A stretch of DNA of 43,965 bases from an uncultured Pseudomonadales bacterium (GCA_938036875.1 CALHVX010000005.1:1-43965), one strand, 5' to 3'; positions 17,606-27,337 are shown, counted from the stretch's first letter. Numbers and translations: made by a program. The notes: generated by a model not told the origin, from the sequence alone.

Positions 17606-18672
17606 TTCGATCCATACGCCTTGCCTGCGTGGTTGCGAGCGCTATGTTTGTATTTGCCGCTTGTTCAGAGCAAAAACCATCAAGCCCTAGCACCATTACG
17701 AGCAACACAACGCCGATTGCAACCACGGAACCTCAACCCGCCGTCGTTGCAACAGCGGTAACCAGCGATGCATCCGACACCGAGGGCTTCGCGATATACC
17801 AGCGTGTCAGCGGTATATCGGGCAACCTGTCGAGCACAGGCAGCGATACCCTCGCTAACCTTATGACCCTGTGGACCGAAGCTTTTAAACGCGAGTACCC
17901 CAGCGTCAATATCCAGGTACAAGCCGCAGGCTCATCAACAGCACCACCCGCGCTAACGGAAGGCACATCAAACTTCGGCCCAATGAGCCGTAAAATGAAG
18001 GACAAAGAGGTTGAGGCCTTCGAAAAACGACACGGCTACAAACCCACTGGCGTCCGCGTTGCCATTGATGCTTTAGCGGTTTACGTACACAAAGACAACC
18101 CGTTAGAGTCGGTGACCATTGCTGAGGTAGACGCCATCTTTTCTGCAACCCGAGCTTGCGGTGCGCCTGCAAACCTAACGACCTGGGGCGGGCTAGGCTT
18201 AACCGGGAGTTGGGCCGCAAGGCCTGTGCAGCTTTATGGGCGCAACTCAGTATCCGGCACCTACGGTTACTTCAAGAAAGAAGCACTGTGCTCCGGCGAC
18301 TTCAAAGACACGGTAAACGAACAGCCGGGTTCTGCTTCGGTTGTCCAAGCGGTGAGCAGCTCGCTCAATGGAATCGGCTACTCAGGCATTGGTTACAAAA
18401 CATCAGGCGTGCGCGCGCTGCCCATTGCCAGTGCAAAAGACCTGCCAGCCGTGGACGCAACCCCTGCAAACGCTTTGAGTGGAGACTACCCGCTGTCTCG
18501 ATACCTCTGGGTATACGTGAACAAGAAGCCGGACACGCCTTTGTCACCTTTAGAGCTCGAGTTTTTCAAGTTGGTTCTCTCCCAGGAAGGTCAGGACGTT
18601 GTCCTCAAAGATGGTTACGTTCCACTCAGCAGCAGCCGCGCCAAGCGCGAGCTTGCGAGGTTGCAACGCTAA
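17602..18672 (+). CDS. pstS: Phosphate ABC transporter substrate-binding lipoprotein PstS
   Basis: 356 residues. The N-terminus [21 protein letters not shown] ends in a lipobox-like FAAC, so it is probably a lipoprotein; the Phe at -3 is unusual. After a Ser/Thr/Pro-rich tether of ~45 residues, the PstS-type fold begins with [14 protein letters not shown]; further phosphate-loop candidates are [10 protein letters not shown] and [12 protein letters not shown]. It delivers phosphate to PstC/PstA. The start overlaps the phoR stop (ATGA), so it appears translationally coupled to a sensor kinase, unusual for a protein normally made in large amounts. It resembles the divergent PstS group found with long PstC/PstA rather than E. 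coli PstS. Confidence 0.92.
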   Translation: MIRSIRLACVVASAMFVFAACSEQKPSSPSTITSNTTPIATTEPQPAVVATAVTSDASDTEGFAIYQRVSGISGNLSSTGSDTLANLMTLWTEAFKREYPSVNIQVQAAGSSTAPPALTEGTSNFGPMSRKMKDKEVEAFEKRHGYKPTGVRVAIDALAVYVHKDNPLESVTIAEVDAIFSATRACGAPANLTTWGGLGLTGSWAARPVQLYGRNSVSGTYGYFKKEALCSGDFKDTVNEQPGSASVVQAVSSSLNGIGYSGIGYKTSGVRALPIASAKDLPAVDATPANALSGDYPLSRYLWVYVNKKPDTPLSPLELEFFKLVLSQEGQDVVLKDGYVPLSSSRAKRELARLQR

Positions 18673-18673
18673 A

Positions 18674-20869
18674 ATGTCAGAACTAGGTCAACTGCCGCCG
18701 CTATCGAGGCGGAGAGCTTGGATAAATACCCTCACGGCCAGAATTGTCGGCTTGGGGGGTATCGCCGTGATTGGCGCGATTGTCCTGATTTTTATGTATT
18801 TGCTCTGGGTTGTCGCACCCATGTTTGCACCAGCAAGCATCAAGCCTGCCCAGCAGTTTGATCTATCACCGACCACCATCCTCAAAACCGATGTCAACGA
18901 AACTGGCGAGGTCGGCTTGCGCTTTAGCGTCGCGGGCGAGGCCGAGCTCTTCGCAACGGATACCGGCAGCTCGATACAGCGGGTCACCATCAACCGTCCC
19001 GTGAGCCAGGTCATCACGGTTGCCGGGGATGATGCTATGTACGCATTGCTTGGAGATGACGCGCAGCTGCATTTGTTGCGAGCACGCTATCGAGTCTCTT
19101 TTATCGACGACCAACGGCGTTTGAACGCAACCATCAAACCCGCTTTTGATGCTTCCCCTATTCGCTTGGGTCAACCGGATCAGCTAGCTGGATTCGATGT
19201 TGCTTTTGCTGATGAGCAGCTGCTAATCGCCAGCTTAAGCGGTAACACCTTATCACTGCGTGAGTTTCGTGACGTGGAGCTAGAGTACGAGCTGGAAGAG
19301 CCGAAGGTGATCGAGTTGCAACTCGACAAGCCCTACCAGCAAGTTCGGTTTGGCCCGCGGCATAAATCGCTCTACCTCATCAGTGATGAGGGCGGTCTTG
19401 AAGTTCTTAACATAAACAACTTAACCGCCCCCGCTCGTCAATACGTGGGGTTCTTGGTACCCGAAGGCGAAAAGCTAACGGCCTTCGTCCCATTGCTTGG
19501 GCGGACTAGTTGGCTGGTTGCCACGGATGCCGGGCAATTGCTGCAACGTTTTTTGGTTCGCGGTGAATCTGGCTACGATTTACGCACCGTCCGTCAATTC
19601 GATGTGCCCAACCCTATTGTAAAGCTGGTGCCTGAGCCCCGTCGCAAAGGTTTTATTGCGGTGGACAACACCGGCACTGCACATTTGGGTTACGCCACCA
19701 CCGGCAACATACTCACCAGTTACGACCTGAACGAGTTTGCTGAAGCGGTCATGGCTATCGCGCCCCGCTCCGACTACCTATTGATGGCCAACCAATCGGG
19801 CGGCACCCAAGTTCTTGCTATACACAATGAACATCCTGAAATCTCTTGGGGCACTCTTTGGTCTGAAATCTGGTATGAAGGGTATGCCGAGCCAATTCAT
19901 AGCTGGCAATCGTCGTCAGCGGCCAACGATTTTGAGCCAAAGTTTTCCTTAACCCCCTTGCTGTTCGGTACCATCAAAGCCGCAGCCTATGCATTGCTGT
20001 TTGCCGTTCCTATCGCCATCATGGGCGCTATCTACACAGCCTATTTTATGGCGCCGTCCATGCGCGCCTTGGTCAAACCTGGCATTGAAATCATGGCTGC
20101 CCTACCCACCGTGATCTTGGGTTTCCTTGCGGGGTTGTGGTTGGCCCCTATTATTGAGGACAACCTGTCCGCTGTCTTGAGCATCTTTGTCACGTTACCC
20201 CTGGGCTTGTTTGTCCTGGCGTGGTGCTGGCGCTTGCTACCCAGCAACCTCACCCGGCGGTTTGACGGCTGGTATGGACTGTTAGTGGTACCACCGATAT
20301 TGATCATGGCTGCTAGTGCCATTGTCATGGGCCCATTTTTAGAGGACAGCTTGTTTGGCGGAGACTCACGCGCTTGGTTTAGAGACTATCTAAACCTGCC
20401 CTACGATCAGCGCAACGCATTGGTCGTAGGCATCGCCATGGGGCTGGCCGTCATCCCAACGATCTTCTCTATCGCAGAAGATGCTATTTACGGTGTCCCC
20501 CAACCGTTGATCAATGGATCCTTAGCCTTGGGGGCAACCCCCTGGCAAACCTTGACCCGGGTGGTTCTGCTCACGGCAAGCCCCGGCATATTCTCTGCGG
20601 TCATGATCGGAATGGGGCGCGCCGTTGGCGAAACCATGATTGTATTGATGGCCACCGGTAATACACCGGTGATGGATTGGAACATCTTTCAAGGCATGCG
20701 GACTTTTGCGGCGAATATTGCCGTGGAGCTCCCCGAGGCAGAAGTCGCCAGTTCGCACTATCGAATCTTGTTCCTTGCCGCCTTGGTACTATTTTTTATT
20801 ACCTTTGCCTTCAACACGATCGCTGAGTTAGTTCGACAACGTCTACGCGCACGCTATGGGAGCTTGTAA
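18674..20869 (+). CDS. pstC: Phosphate ABC transporter permease PstC (long form)
   Basis: 731 residues, more than twice E. coli PstC. The start at 18674 directly follows the pstS stop; an upstream in-frame ATG at 18599 would overlap pstS. After one membrane helix (~23-48) there is a ~370-residue extracytoplasmic insert made mainly of beta-rich repeats (for example FGPRHKSLYLISDEGGLEVL, SWLVATDAGQLLQRF), then the permease core starting near SLTPLLFGTIKAAAYALLFAVP. The ABC-contact motif [15 protein letters not shown] is present. Long PstC forms are known in Pseudomonas, Vibrio and relatives. The role of the insert is not established. Confidence 0.93.
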   Translation: MSELGQLPPLSRRRAWINTLTARIVGLGGIAVIGAIVLIFMYLLWVVAPMFAPASIKPAQQFDLSPTTILKTDVNETGEVGLRFSVAGEAELFATDTGSSIQRVTINRPVSQVITVAGDDAMYALLGDDAQLHLLRARYRVSFIDDQRRLNATIKPAFDASPIRLGQPDQLAGFDVAFADEQLLIASLSGNTLSLREFRDVELEYELEEPKVIELQLDKPYQQVRFGPRHKSLYLISDEGGLEVLNINNLTAPARQYVGFLVPEGEKLTAFVPLLGRTSWLVATDAGQLLQRFLVRGESGYDLRTVRQFDVPNPIVKLVPEPRRKGFIAVDNTGTAHLGYATTGNILTSYDLNEFAEAVMAIAPRSDYLLMANQSGGTQVLAIHNEHPEISWGTLWSEIWYEGYAEPIHSWQSSSAANDFEPKFSLTPLLFGTIKAAAYALLFAVPIAIMGAIYTAYFMAPSMRALVKPGIEIMAALPTVILGFLAGLWLAPIIEDNLSAVLSIFVTLPLGLFVLAWCWRLLPSNLTRRFDGWYGLLVVPPILIMAASAIVMGPFLEDSLFGGDSRAWFRDYLNLPYDQRNALVVGIAMGLAVIPTIFSIAEDAIYGVPQPLINGSLALGATPWQTLTRVVLLTASPGIFSAVMIGMGRAVGETMIVLMATGNTPVMDWNIFQGMRTFAANIAVELPEAEVASSHYRILFLAALVLFFITFAFNTIAELVRQRLRARYGSL

Positions 20870-22597
20870 ATGAGCATCGAAAACTCTCAGAGCGGGTGGC
20901 GCTCCTGGATGAACTCAGGTGAACCTTGGGTTTGGATGAACGCGGCGGCCGTCGGCATCAGCATTGTGGCTGTTGTTGGGATAGTGCTGTTGATCGCGGT
21001 ACGTGGTCTTGCTCACTTTTGGCCAGCTGACGTCATCACCATACAAGTAGAGACCCCTAGCGGCGTGGTACGCTGGTCTGGTGAAGAGATAGAGCGCGAA
21101 GTGGTCAACCTTGACCAATTTCGCGGCGCATCGGATAGCAGCAATATAGATGTCGAACTAGAGCAACGCTTGGAGGGGCTTACCCAAGTCCAACGCGTGC
21201 TGCTCAAGACCGGCAACCGCAAAGCTACCCCACCCGATTTTCGTTGGTTCTTTGACCACAACATCATCAGCACCGTCGAATTGAAGGACCTGATGGTCGT
21301 AGAGCGTAGCGAATGGGGCAACGCCTATGGCCAGCTCGCAGGGATTAAGGTCAATGGCAAGCACAGCAACCTTGAGAACACCTCTGAAGAAGGGCTAAGT
21401 GCGTTGCTAGCGCAACAACACAAACGCTCTGCAAGTCTACGCAAGCAGTTGCTAGCATTAGAAGATGGTGAGTTGAGCGACATCAGCTATGCACTAGAAC
21501 GGTTACGCCTAGATAAACGCAAACTTGAGATCAAATACGCGGCGCAGCCAACAGAGCTAGAGAACCGATTGGTTCCGCTGGCAGCCCAAGAGGATGCTTT
21601 ACGTCAAACCTATAAAGGCTACGAAGCTCAACTCCGTGATTTGCGTCAGCAGCTAAAGCGAGATTCCCTGGAGCTAACCGCTGCCAACGGGGAAGCAATT
21701 CATATCGAGTTCATCGACATTATTCAAACTTGGCAGCCTAATGCGATGTCGGTGACGGATAAACTGGGGCATTACTTTCGCGCTTTAGGCGCCTTCTTAA
21801 CCGAGGATCCTCGCGAGGCCAACACCGAAGGCGGCATCTTCCCAGCGATTTTTGGCACGGTCATGATGGTGCTGTTGATGTCCGCGCTGGTTACCCCCTT
21901 TGGCGTTATTGCTGCGGTATACCTCAGGGAGTACGCCCGCCAAGGCACTTTGGTTCGCATCATCCGAATCGCCGTCAACAACCTCGCTGGGGTGCCCTCC
22001 ATTGTCTATGGCGTCTTTGGTCTTGGCTTTTTTGTCTACTTCTTAGGAGGCAGCATCGATGAATTGTTTTTCCCTCAAGCATTGCCCGCCCCTACCTTCG
22101 GCACGCCCGGATTATTGTGGGCATCACTAACCCTAGCTTTGCTAACGGTGCCGGTTGTGATCGTGTCGACCGAAGAAGGCCTTACCCGCATACCGCGTAG
22201 TATTCGCGAAGGGAGTTTGGCGTTAGGCGCAACCAAAGCAGAAACGCTTTTCAAAATTGTGTTGCCTATGGCAAGCCCTTCGATCCTAACCGGGGTTATT
22301 CTGGCAGTAGCTCGGGCGGCTGGGGAGGTAGCGCCACTTATGCTGGTTGGCGTGGTCAAGCTGGCTCCAACCTTGCCCATGGATGGCAACTTTCCATTTT
22401 TGCACCTCGACCGAAAGTTCATGCACCTAGGTTTTCATATTTATGACGTTGGCTTTCAAAGCCCCAACGTTGAAGCAGCTCGCCCGCTGGTGTTTGCCAC
22501 TGCTTTGCTGCTAGTGGTGATTATTATTGTGCTTAACTTAACCGCAATCATGCTACGCAGTCGCTTAGAGAAACGTTACAAAGGGGTAGAAAGCTAA
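20870..22597 (+). CDS. pstA: Phosphate ABC transporter permease PstA (long form)
   Basis: 575 residues, again about twice the E. coli protein. One N-terminal helix (~24-45, [21 protein letters not shown]) is followed by a ~260-residue extracytoplasmic insert whose second half is a coiled coil (about 170-265: [37 protein letters not shown]). The permease core then begins at [21 protein letters not shown] and carries the coupling motif [15 protein letters not shown]. It starts immediately after the pstC stop and ends in a TAATG overlap with pstB. The matched inserts in PstC and PstA suggest that they interact outside the membrane, which is inference. Confidence 0.93.
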   Translation: MSIENSQSGWRSWMNSGEPWVWMNAAAVGISIVAVVGIVLLIAVRGLAHFWPADVITIQVETPSGVVRWSGEEIEREVVNLDQFRGASDSSNIDVELEQRLEGLTQVQRVLLKTGNRKATPPDFRWFFDHNIISTVELKDLMVVERSEWGNAYGQLAGIKVNGKHSNLENTSEEGLSALLAQQHKRSASLRKQLLALEDGELSDISYALERLRLDKRKLEIKYAAQPTELENRLVPLAAQEDALRQTYKGYEAQLRDLRQQLKRDSLELTAANGEAIHIEFIDIIQTWQPNAMSVTDKLGHYFRALGAFLTEDPREANTEGGIFPAIFGTVMMVLLMSALVTPFGVIAAVYLREYARQGTLVRIIRIAVNNLAGVPSIVYGVFGLGFFVYFLGGSIDELFFPQALPAPTFGTPGLLWASLTLALLTVPVVIVSTEEGLTRIPRSIREGSLALGATKAETLFKIVLPMASPSILTGVILAVARAAGEVAPLMLVGVVKLAPTLPMDGNFPFLHLDRKFMHLGFHIYDVGFQSPNVEAARPLVFATALLLVVIIIVLNLTAIMLRSRLEKRYKGVES

Positions 22598-23415
22598 TGA
22601 GTGATAAAGCCACTCTCAATTCAACGGATTCTAACCAGGTTGCCCAGCAAGGTGCCGCCGCCCCCAGTAGCTTGCAAACCCGGGACCTAAGTTTGTTCTA
22701 CGGCTCAAATCAGGCCCTGTTTGATGTGAACCTAGACATCCCCAGAAACAAGGCCACCGCCTTCATTGGGCCCTCTGGTTGCGGAAAGTCCACCTTGCTA
22801 CGCTGCTTTAATCGGATGAACGATCTGATTGATGACGTATCTATCACCGGCGAAATATTGCTGGATACTCAGAATATTCACGCAGACTCGGTGGACGTTT
22901 CGCAGTTGCGGCGCAAAGTTGGCATGGTTTTTCAGCGCCCGAATCCATTCCCAAAGTCTATCTACGAAAACGTTGCCTACGGAATGCGGTTGCAGGGTGG
23001 CTCATCAAAGTCGATTATGGATGAAAGGGTTGAGTGGGCGTTACGCTCAGCTGCTTTGTGGGACGAGGTGAAAGATCGACTCAAAGAATCCGCGCTTGGC
23101 CTTTCTGGCGGACAGCAGCAACGCCTGGTCATTGCACGATCGATTGCTATCCAACCATCGGTATTGTTGCTGGACGAACCTGCCTCGGCGCTGGATCCAA
23201 TCTCCACCCTCAAAATTGAGGAGTTGATCCACCAGCTCAAAAACGATTACACCATTGTGATTGTCACCCACAACATGCAACAAGCAGCGCGTGTTTCAGA
23301 CTACACCGCCTTTATGTATCTGGGTAAGTTGGTGGAGTTTAGCGAGACGGACAACGTTTTTACTAACCCCAAAGAAAAGCAAACCGAAGACTACATTACC
23401 GGGCGTTACGGCTAG
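22597..23415 (+). CDS. pstB: Phosphate ABC transporter ATPase PstB
   Basis: 272 residues. All nucleotide-binding motifs are intact: Walker [11 protein letters not shown]-loop [12 protein letters not shown], signature LSGGQQQR, Walker [13 protein letters not shown] and the switch histidine in [18 protein letters not shown] and the end EDYITGRYG are typical of PstB. It has an extra ~25-residue polar N-terminus compared with E. coli. It powers phosphate import at the cytoplasmic face and also takes part in signalling to PhoR via PhoU. Overlaps pstA by one base. Confidence 0.97.
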   Translation: MSDKATLNSTDSNQVAQQGAAAPSSLQTRDLSLFYGSNQALFDVNLDIPRNKATAFIGPSGCGKSTLLRCFNRMNDLIDDVSITGEILLDTQNIHADSVDVSQLRRKVGMVFQRPNPFPKSIYENVAYGMRLQGGSSKSIMDERVEWALRSAALWDEVKDRLKESALGLSGGQQQRLVIARSIAIQPSVLLLDEPASALDPISTLKIEELIHQLKNDYTIVIVTHNMQQAARVSDYTAFMYLGKLVEFSETDNVFTNPKEKQTEDYITGRYG

Positions 23416-23473
23416 ATAGCGTTAACGTGCTACTTTAATCAACAACATTTTACTGAGCTGAGGAACAGCAATA

Positions 23474-24148
23474 GTGAACAGGCATATATCTGAGCAATAC
23501 GATACCGAGCTGGCCGAGATCAAAGCTCGCCTAATGGAAATGGGTGGGCTTGTTGAGCAACAACTAGAACGCGGTGCCCGAGCATTAATTAACCACGATG
23601 TTGAGCTCGCCGAGTCCATGAGCAGCACTGAAAACCAGATCAACAAGCTAGAAGTGGATCTGGATGAGCAATGTGTTCAGGTCATTGCACGACGCCAGCC
23701 CACCGCCGGAGACCTAAGAACCCTGATCTGTGTGATGCGTGCCATTACGGACCTGGAGCGTATTGGTGACGAGGCACATCGTATCGCGCGCATGGCACGC
23801 GGTATGGCGCGCGAAGAACTGCCAGAAGATCAGTACGGCGCCTTTCGTGAGCTCAATACCATGGTAGCTCGGCAACTAGCATCTGCGTTGGATGCCTTCG
23901 CTAGGCTCGACGAAAAACTGGCCAACGAGGTGATCCAGGGAGACGAGGTCATTGATAACCAGTATCGCAACATCATTTCCAGCTTAAAAATATCCATGGC
24001 AGATAACCCGAATCATATCAATCGGTCCATGAATGTTATTTGGGCGGCGCGTGCACTAGAGCGGATTGGTGATCACGCAAAAAACCTGGGTGAATACGTG
24101 ATGTACCGAGTAAAAGGCGAAGACGTGCGCCACGGTGGCAGCAGCTGA
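23474..24148 (+). CDS. phoU: Phosphate signalling regulator PhoU
   Basis: 224 residues in two related three-helix bundles. The paired metal-binding motifs are visible: DLERIGDEAHRIARMA in the first half and ALERIGDHAKNLGEYVMY in the second. PhoU represses PhoR kinase activity when phosphate is plentiful and moderates Pst uptake. The start is GTG with a GAGGAA site upstream. It lies 58 bp after pstB, the largest gap in the Pho unit. The end (VKGEDVRHGGSS) matches the normal C-terminus, but an Ala/Lys/Thr-coding 12-bp repeat follows in another frame. Confidence 0.96.
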   Translation: MNRHISEQYDTELAEIKARLMEMGGLVEQQLERGARALINHDVELAESMSSTENQINKLEVDLDEQCVQVIARRQPTAGDLRTLICVMRAITDLERIGDEAHRIARMARGMAREELPEDQYGAFRELNTMVARQLASALDAFARLDEKLANEVIQGDEVIDNQYRNIISSLKISMADNPNHINRSMNVIWAARALERIGDHAKNLGEYVMYRVKGEDVRHGGSS

Positions 24149-24164
24149 TACCGTCACTGCAGCC

Positions 24165-24200
24165 GCATCTAAGACCGCATCTAAGACCGCAACTAAGACC
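24165..24200. repeat. Three tandem 12-bp repeats after phoU
   Basis: Unit GCATCTAAGACC occurs three times, the last with one T-to-A change, in the 61-bp gap between the convergent phoU and SDR stop codons. In one plus-strand frame it would encode ASKT-ASKT-ATKT. Confidence 0.85.
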
Positions 24201-24209
24201 TCAGATTGG

Positions 24210-24995
24210 CTAGCGCCGGCTCATAGTGGTTTGCATCAGGTGATGGCCACCATCAGCAATCAGCGTTTCGCCGGTAATAACGTGCGGCCCTTGCACAAAC
24301 ATCATGATGGTCTGGGCTACTGTCTCGGGCGTTGTAGTCACCTGTAGCGGCGAGTTTGCTTCAAGATGCGCCTTGGTTATGGCGTAACGTTCTGCCCCCA
24401 TCCCTTCTGCAAGCCAGTCTCCTTGGATAAATCCTGGGCACACCGTATTGAGCTGAATTTCAGGTCCCAACACACGAGCCAAGGAAAGCCCCAGGGTGAT
24501 CAATGCCCCTTTCGAGGCGGCGTATGCGATTGAACTACCAATGCCCGTCACCCCGGCAATTGATGCAACGTTAACAATGCTGCCACAGCCACCGCGACGC
24601 ATTATCGCCTCAGCTGCACGCACCATTTGATAAACCCCTACCGTGTTAACCGAGTAAATATCCAAAAAATCTTGATGGCTGAGCCCGTCTAGATTGGCGT
24701 GCTCATTAAATTTAGTGGTACCAGCGTTGTTCACTAAAACGTCCAGTCGACCCCATCGATCTTCTGCCGTTTGGATCAACCGTCGGCAGTCCGCATCATC
24801 GGCTACGTTGGCTTGGACCACTTCGCACTCCACCCCAAACGCTTCACAAGCCTGCGCCGTGGCTTCTGCGCCCGCTTTGTTGCTGGAATAGTTGATCACC
24901 AGGTGACAACCCTGCTCTGCCAACTGTCGGGCACAAGCTGCCCCTACACCGCTGGACGAACCGGTGACTACTGCTACTGCATCTTGTAAATCCAT
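24210..24995 (-). CDS. SDR family oxidoreductase
   Basis: 261 residues, classical short-chain dehydrogenase/reductase. The nucleotide-binding motif is TGSSSGVG (about 12-19), followed by NNAG (~90), the catalytic Ser in NVASIAG and YAASK with the Tyr-Lys pair. The last part, ETLIADGGHHLM, follows the usual SDR ending. It resembles 3-oxoacyl-ACP reductase-like or dihydrodiol dehydrogenase-like SDRs, but the substrate cannot be told from sequence. It converges with phoU and is followed upstream by a small membrane-protein gene on the same strand, 41 bp away. Confidence 0.88.
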   Translation of the reverse strand: MDLQDAVAVVTGSSSGVGAACARQLAEQGCHLVINYSSNKAGAEATAQACEAFGVECEVVQANVADDADCRRLIQTAEDRWGRLDVLVNNAGTTKFNEHANLDGLSHQDFLDIYSVNTVGVYQMVRAAEAIMRRGGCGSIVNVASIAGVTGIGSSIAYAASKGALITLGLSLARVLGPEIQLNTVCPGFIQGDWLAEGMGAERYAITKAHLEANSPLQVTTTPETVAQTIMMFVQGPHVITGETLIADGGHHLMQTTMSRR

Positions 24996-25036
24996 AGGGC
25001 TCTCTTAACCTTAGATACTCATTTAGTGGGGGATGT

Positions 25037-25282
25037 TTAAAATTCCATGGGGTCGTGCTGCTCGCGCTCAAGCGCCTGCACTTCATCGTCTATACCAAAA
25101 ACTAAGAACAGTGCGAAGAAGGTGCCAATTAAGGCCCAAACCCAATGACTAGAAAGCACGATAAGGATCAACCACAAACCGGCGATGACCGTTGCGCGCT
25201 GCTTTAGATACCGAGCGCGTCGGCGTTGTAATCCCGTACGCTGCTCCAACGGTTCCTTCGCCTTGCATAACTGATCAGCCAT
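25037..25282 (-). CDS. Small predicted membrane protein (two helices)
   Basis: 81 residues, not recognised as a named family. The first 28 residues are rich in Arg/Lys (LQRRRARYLKQR); two closely spaced hydrophobic stretches follow (VIAGLWLILIVLSS, about 32-45, and WVWALIGTFFALFLVFGI, about 47-64), then an acidic tail ending QHDPMEF. The positive N-terminus favours a cytoplasmic location of both ends. It is probably cotranscribed with the SDR gene. The compositional pattern supports a real gene; the function is unknown. Confidence 0.65.
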   Translation of the reverse strand: MADQLCKAKEPLEQRTGLQRRRARYLKQRATVIAGLWLILIVLSSHWVWALIGTFFALFLVFGIDDEVQALEREQHDPMEF

Positions 25283-25351
25283 TCAATTGCTCCAAGCGTA
25301 CCCATCAGACGCCTCATTTGCGTTAATCTTAGCATTACATAGGAGATTACC

Positions 25352-26134
25352 GTGACCAAACACCCGATGAATCTGGATGGCAAGGTTGCCGTCATAACCG
25401 GTGGCAACGGCGGCATAGGCCTAGGTTTTGCTGCTGGCCTGGCTGCCGCTGGCGCAAGCGTCAGCTTGTGGGGCACTAACCCGGACAAAAACGCTGCTGC
25501 GGCGGAGTCCTTGGCTCAATATGGAACCCCCGTATCCACCCAAGTTTGCAACGTGGCCAACGAGACCGAAGTAGCTGAGTGTTTCACCAAAACCCTTGCT
25601 ACCCATGGTCGCGTTGACTCTTGCTTTGCCAACGCAGGGGTTAGCGGCGCCGGCATGCCGTTTCACGAGACCACCAGCGAAGAATGGCAACGGGTTCTCG
25701 ATGTTAATCTGAACGGCGTGTTTTACACCTTTAAATACGCAGCCAAGCATATGGTTGAACGCGCTAACGCCGGAGATCCCGGTGGGCGGCTAATCGGCAC
25801 TGCAAGCCTTGCGGCCATTTCAGGCCAAGCACGTGGTGAGCATTATGCCGCTACTAAGGGCGGCCTTGTCGCGATGATCAAAGCACTAGCCGTGGAGTAC
25901 GCACGCTACGGCGTCACCGCACACACGGTATTGCCTGGGTGGATCGAAACCGCTATGACCGAAGGCACCTTCAGCAACGATAAGTTTGTTGCCAACGTGC
26001 ACAAACGAATCCCGGCTCGACGTTGGGGCCAACCCGAAGACTTTTCCGGCATCGCGGTTTACATCGCCAGCGATACTAGCGCTTACCACACAGCGGAAAC
26101 CTTCTTGATTGATGGCGGCTTCTTCGTCTTTTAG
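25352..26134 (+). CDS. SDR family oxidoreductase
   Basis: 260 residues. Motifs: TGGNGGIG near residue 15-22, NAGVSGAG, catalytic Ser in TASLAAISG and YAATKGG. The start is GTG with AGGAG six bases upstream. The end (ETFLIDGGFFVF) is the usual SDR C-terminus. It resembles 2-deoxy-gluconate/3-oxoacyl reductase-like SDRs; the substrate is unknown. It is followed 46 bp later by a HAD hydrolase on the same strand, which may be cotranscribed. It is only distantly similar to the SDR at 24.2-25.0 kb. Confidence 0.88.
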   Translation: MTKHPMNLDGKVAVITGGNGGIGLGFAAGLAAAGASVSLWGTNPDKNAAAAESLAQYGTPVSTQVCNVANETEVAECFTKTLATHGRVDSCFANAGVSGAGMPFHETTSEEWQRVLDVNLNGVFYTFKYAAKHMVERANAGDPGGRLIGTASLAAISGQARGEHYAATKGGLVAMIKALAVEYARYGVTAHTVLPGWIETAMTEGTFSNDKFVANVHKRIPARRWGQPEDFSGIAVYIASDTSAYHTAETFLIDGGFFVF

Positions 26135-26180
26135 ACAACGTCTACTTCAACACCTCATTTAACTGCAACAGGAACAACCC

Positions 26181-26825
26181 ATGATCGACGCAATACTTTG
26201 GGATTTTGGTGGCGTCTTCACCACCAGCCCGTTTGATGCCTTTAGTCGTTTCGAAGCTGAAAACGGCCTACCGAAAGATTTTATTCGCGGCATCAACGCC
26301 ACCAACCCCACCACCAACGCCTGGGCGCAATTTGAATCCAATAGCGTATCCATCGACGAGTTTGATGATCTCTTCGCGCAAGAATCTAAGGCGCTTGGCC
26401 ATGAGGTTGGCGGCAAAGCCGTGGTCGCCTTGCTTAGCGGCGCCCTTCGTCCGCGCATGGTTGAGGTGCTCAAACAGTGCAAACAACAATACAAGGTCGC
26501 CTGCATTACCAACAACGTGAAGTCAGGCCAAGGCCCGAGCATGGCGCGCAGCGAGAAAAAAGCCCAGCAGATGGCCGAGGTGATGGCGCTGTTTGATTTG
26601 GTCGTAGAGAGCAGCATAGAGGGTGTGCGTAAACCAAACCCCAAGATCTACACACTCACCTGCGAACGTTTGGGAGTAGATCCTGCTAAAGCAGTCTTCT
26701 TGGACGACCTTGGGATTAACTTGAAGCCTGCACGTGAACTGGGTATGCAGACCATTAAGGTCGTGAGCGAAGCGCAAGCCATTGACGACTTGGCGACAAT
26801 CACCGGGCTAAGCTTTCCTGCTTAA
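26181..26825 (+). CDS. HAD-superfamily hydrolase
   Basis: 214 residues. The nucleophile motif is ILWDFGGVFTTSP, in which the second conserved aspartate (normally DxD) is replaced by Gly, as in epoxide hydrolase N-terminal-like and haloacid dehalogenase-type HADs. Motif II is ITNNVKS, the lysine motif is GVRKPNPKIY, and the metal site is FLDDLGINLKPA. The closest family by character is the HAD-IA group related to the ACAD10/epoxide hydrolase N-terminal domains. The true substrate is unknown. AGGAA lies six bases before the ATG. It converges with the FeS subunit gene across only 21 bp. Confidence 0.87.
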   Translation: MIDAILWDFGGVFTTSPFDAFSRFEAENGLPKDFIRGINATNPTTNAWAQFESNSVSIDEFDDLFAQESKALGHEVGGKAVVALLSGALRPRMVEVLKQCKQQYKVACITNNVKSGQGPSMARSEKKAQQMAEVMALFDLVVESSIEGVRKPNPKIYTLTCERLGVDPAKAVFLDDLGINLKPARELGMQTIKVVSEAQAIDDLATITGLSFPA

Positions 26826-26846
26826 CCCTGCTACCGTCTGAACGAT

Positions 26847-27326
26847 TTAGGCTGGGTGCGACAGTTCAGCCGCTGAGGCTTGGACCGCACGGATAATCTT
26901 GTCGTATCCGGTGCAACGGCAAAGATTGCCTGCAAGCCAGTAACGGATCTCTTTTTCCGTAGGGTTCGGGTTTTTATCCAGCAGAGCTTTAGTTGCCACG
27001 ATTAGGCCAGGCGTGCAGATGCCACATTGCAGCGCAGCATGCTCCAGGAATTGTTGCTGGATCGGATGCAACCCTTCTTCCGGCGCAATCCCTTCGATGG
27101 TGGTTACATTTTTACCCGTGGCTTCAACCCCAAGCACCAAACAGGCGCACACCAACCGGCCGTCTAACAACACACTACAGGCACCACAATCGCCGGTGCC
27201 GCAACCTTCTTTGGTGCCCGTCCTGGATAGCTCTTCGCGCAAAACCTCTAGCAGAGATTGCTGAGGTTCACAGAGGAAATCTACCGGCTCGCCGTTGATC
27301 TGAGTTTGAACATGTACTTTTGCCAT
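26847..27326 (-). CDS. 2Fe-2S subunit of a molybdenum hydroxylase (CoxS-like)
   Basis: 159 residues, the usual length. The plant-type ferredoxin domain has CGTGDCGACSVLLDGRLVCAC, and the second four-helix FeS domain has LQCGICTPG and LCRCTGY, giving cysteines for two 2Fe-2S clusters. It transfers electrons between the molybdopterin and FAD subunits in xanthine dehydrogenase/CO dehydrogenase-type enzymes. The FAD-subunit gene lies 11 bp upstream on the same strand. No catalytic large subunit is encoded in this window. Cytoplasmic; the substrate cannot be inferred. Confidence 0.93.
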   Translation of the reverse strand: MAKVHVQTQINGEPVDFLCEPQQSLLEVLREELSRTGTKEGCGTGDCGACSVLLDGRLVCACLVLGVEATGKNVTTIEGIAPEEGLHPIQQQFLEHAALQCGICTPGLIVATKALLDKNPNPTEKEIRYWLAGNLCRCTGYDKIIRAVQASAAELSHPA

Positions 27327-27337
27327 CTATGCTTCCC

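Noticed and set aside
24135-24347. Frame carrying the ASKT repeats as an independent gene
   Set aside because: Most of it lies antisense to the SDR gene and its start lies inside phoU; only the repeat itself is noteworthy.
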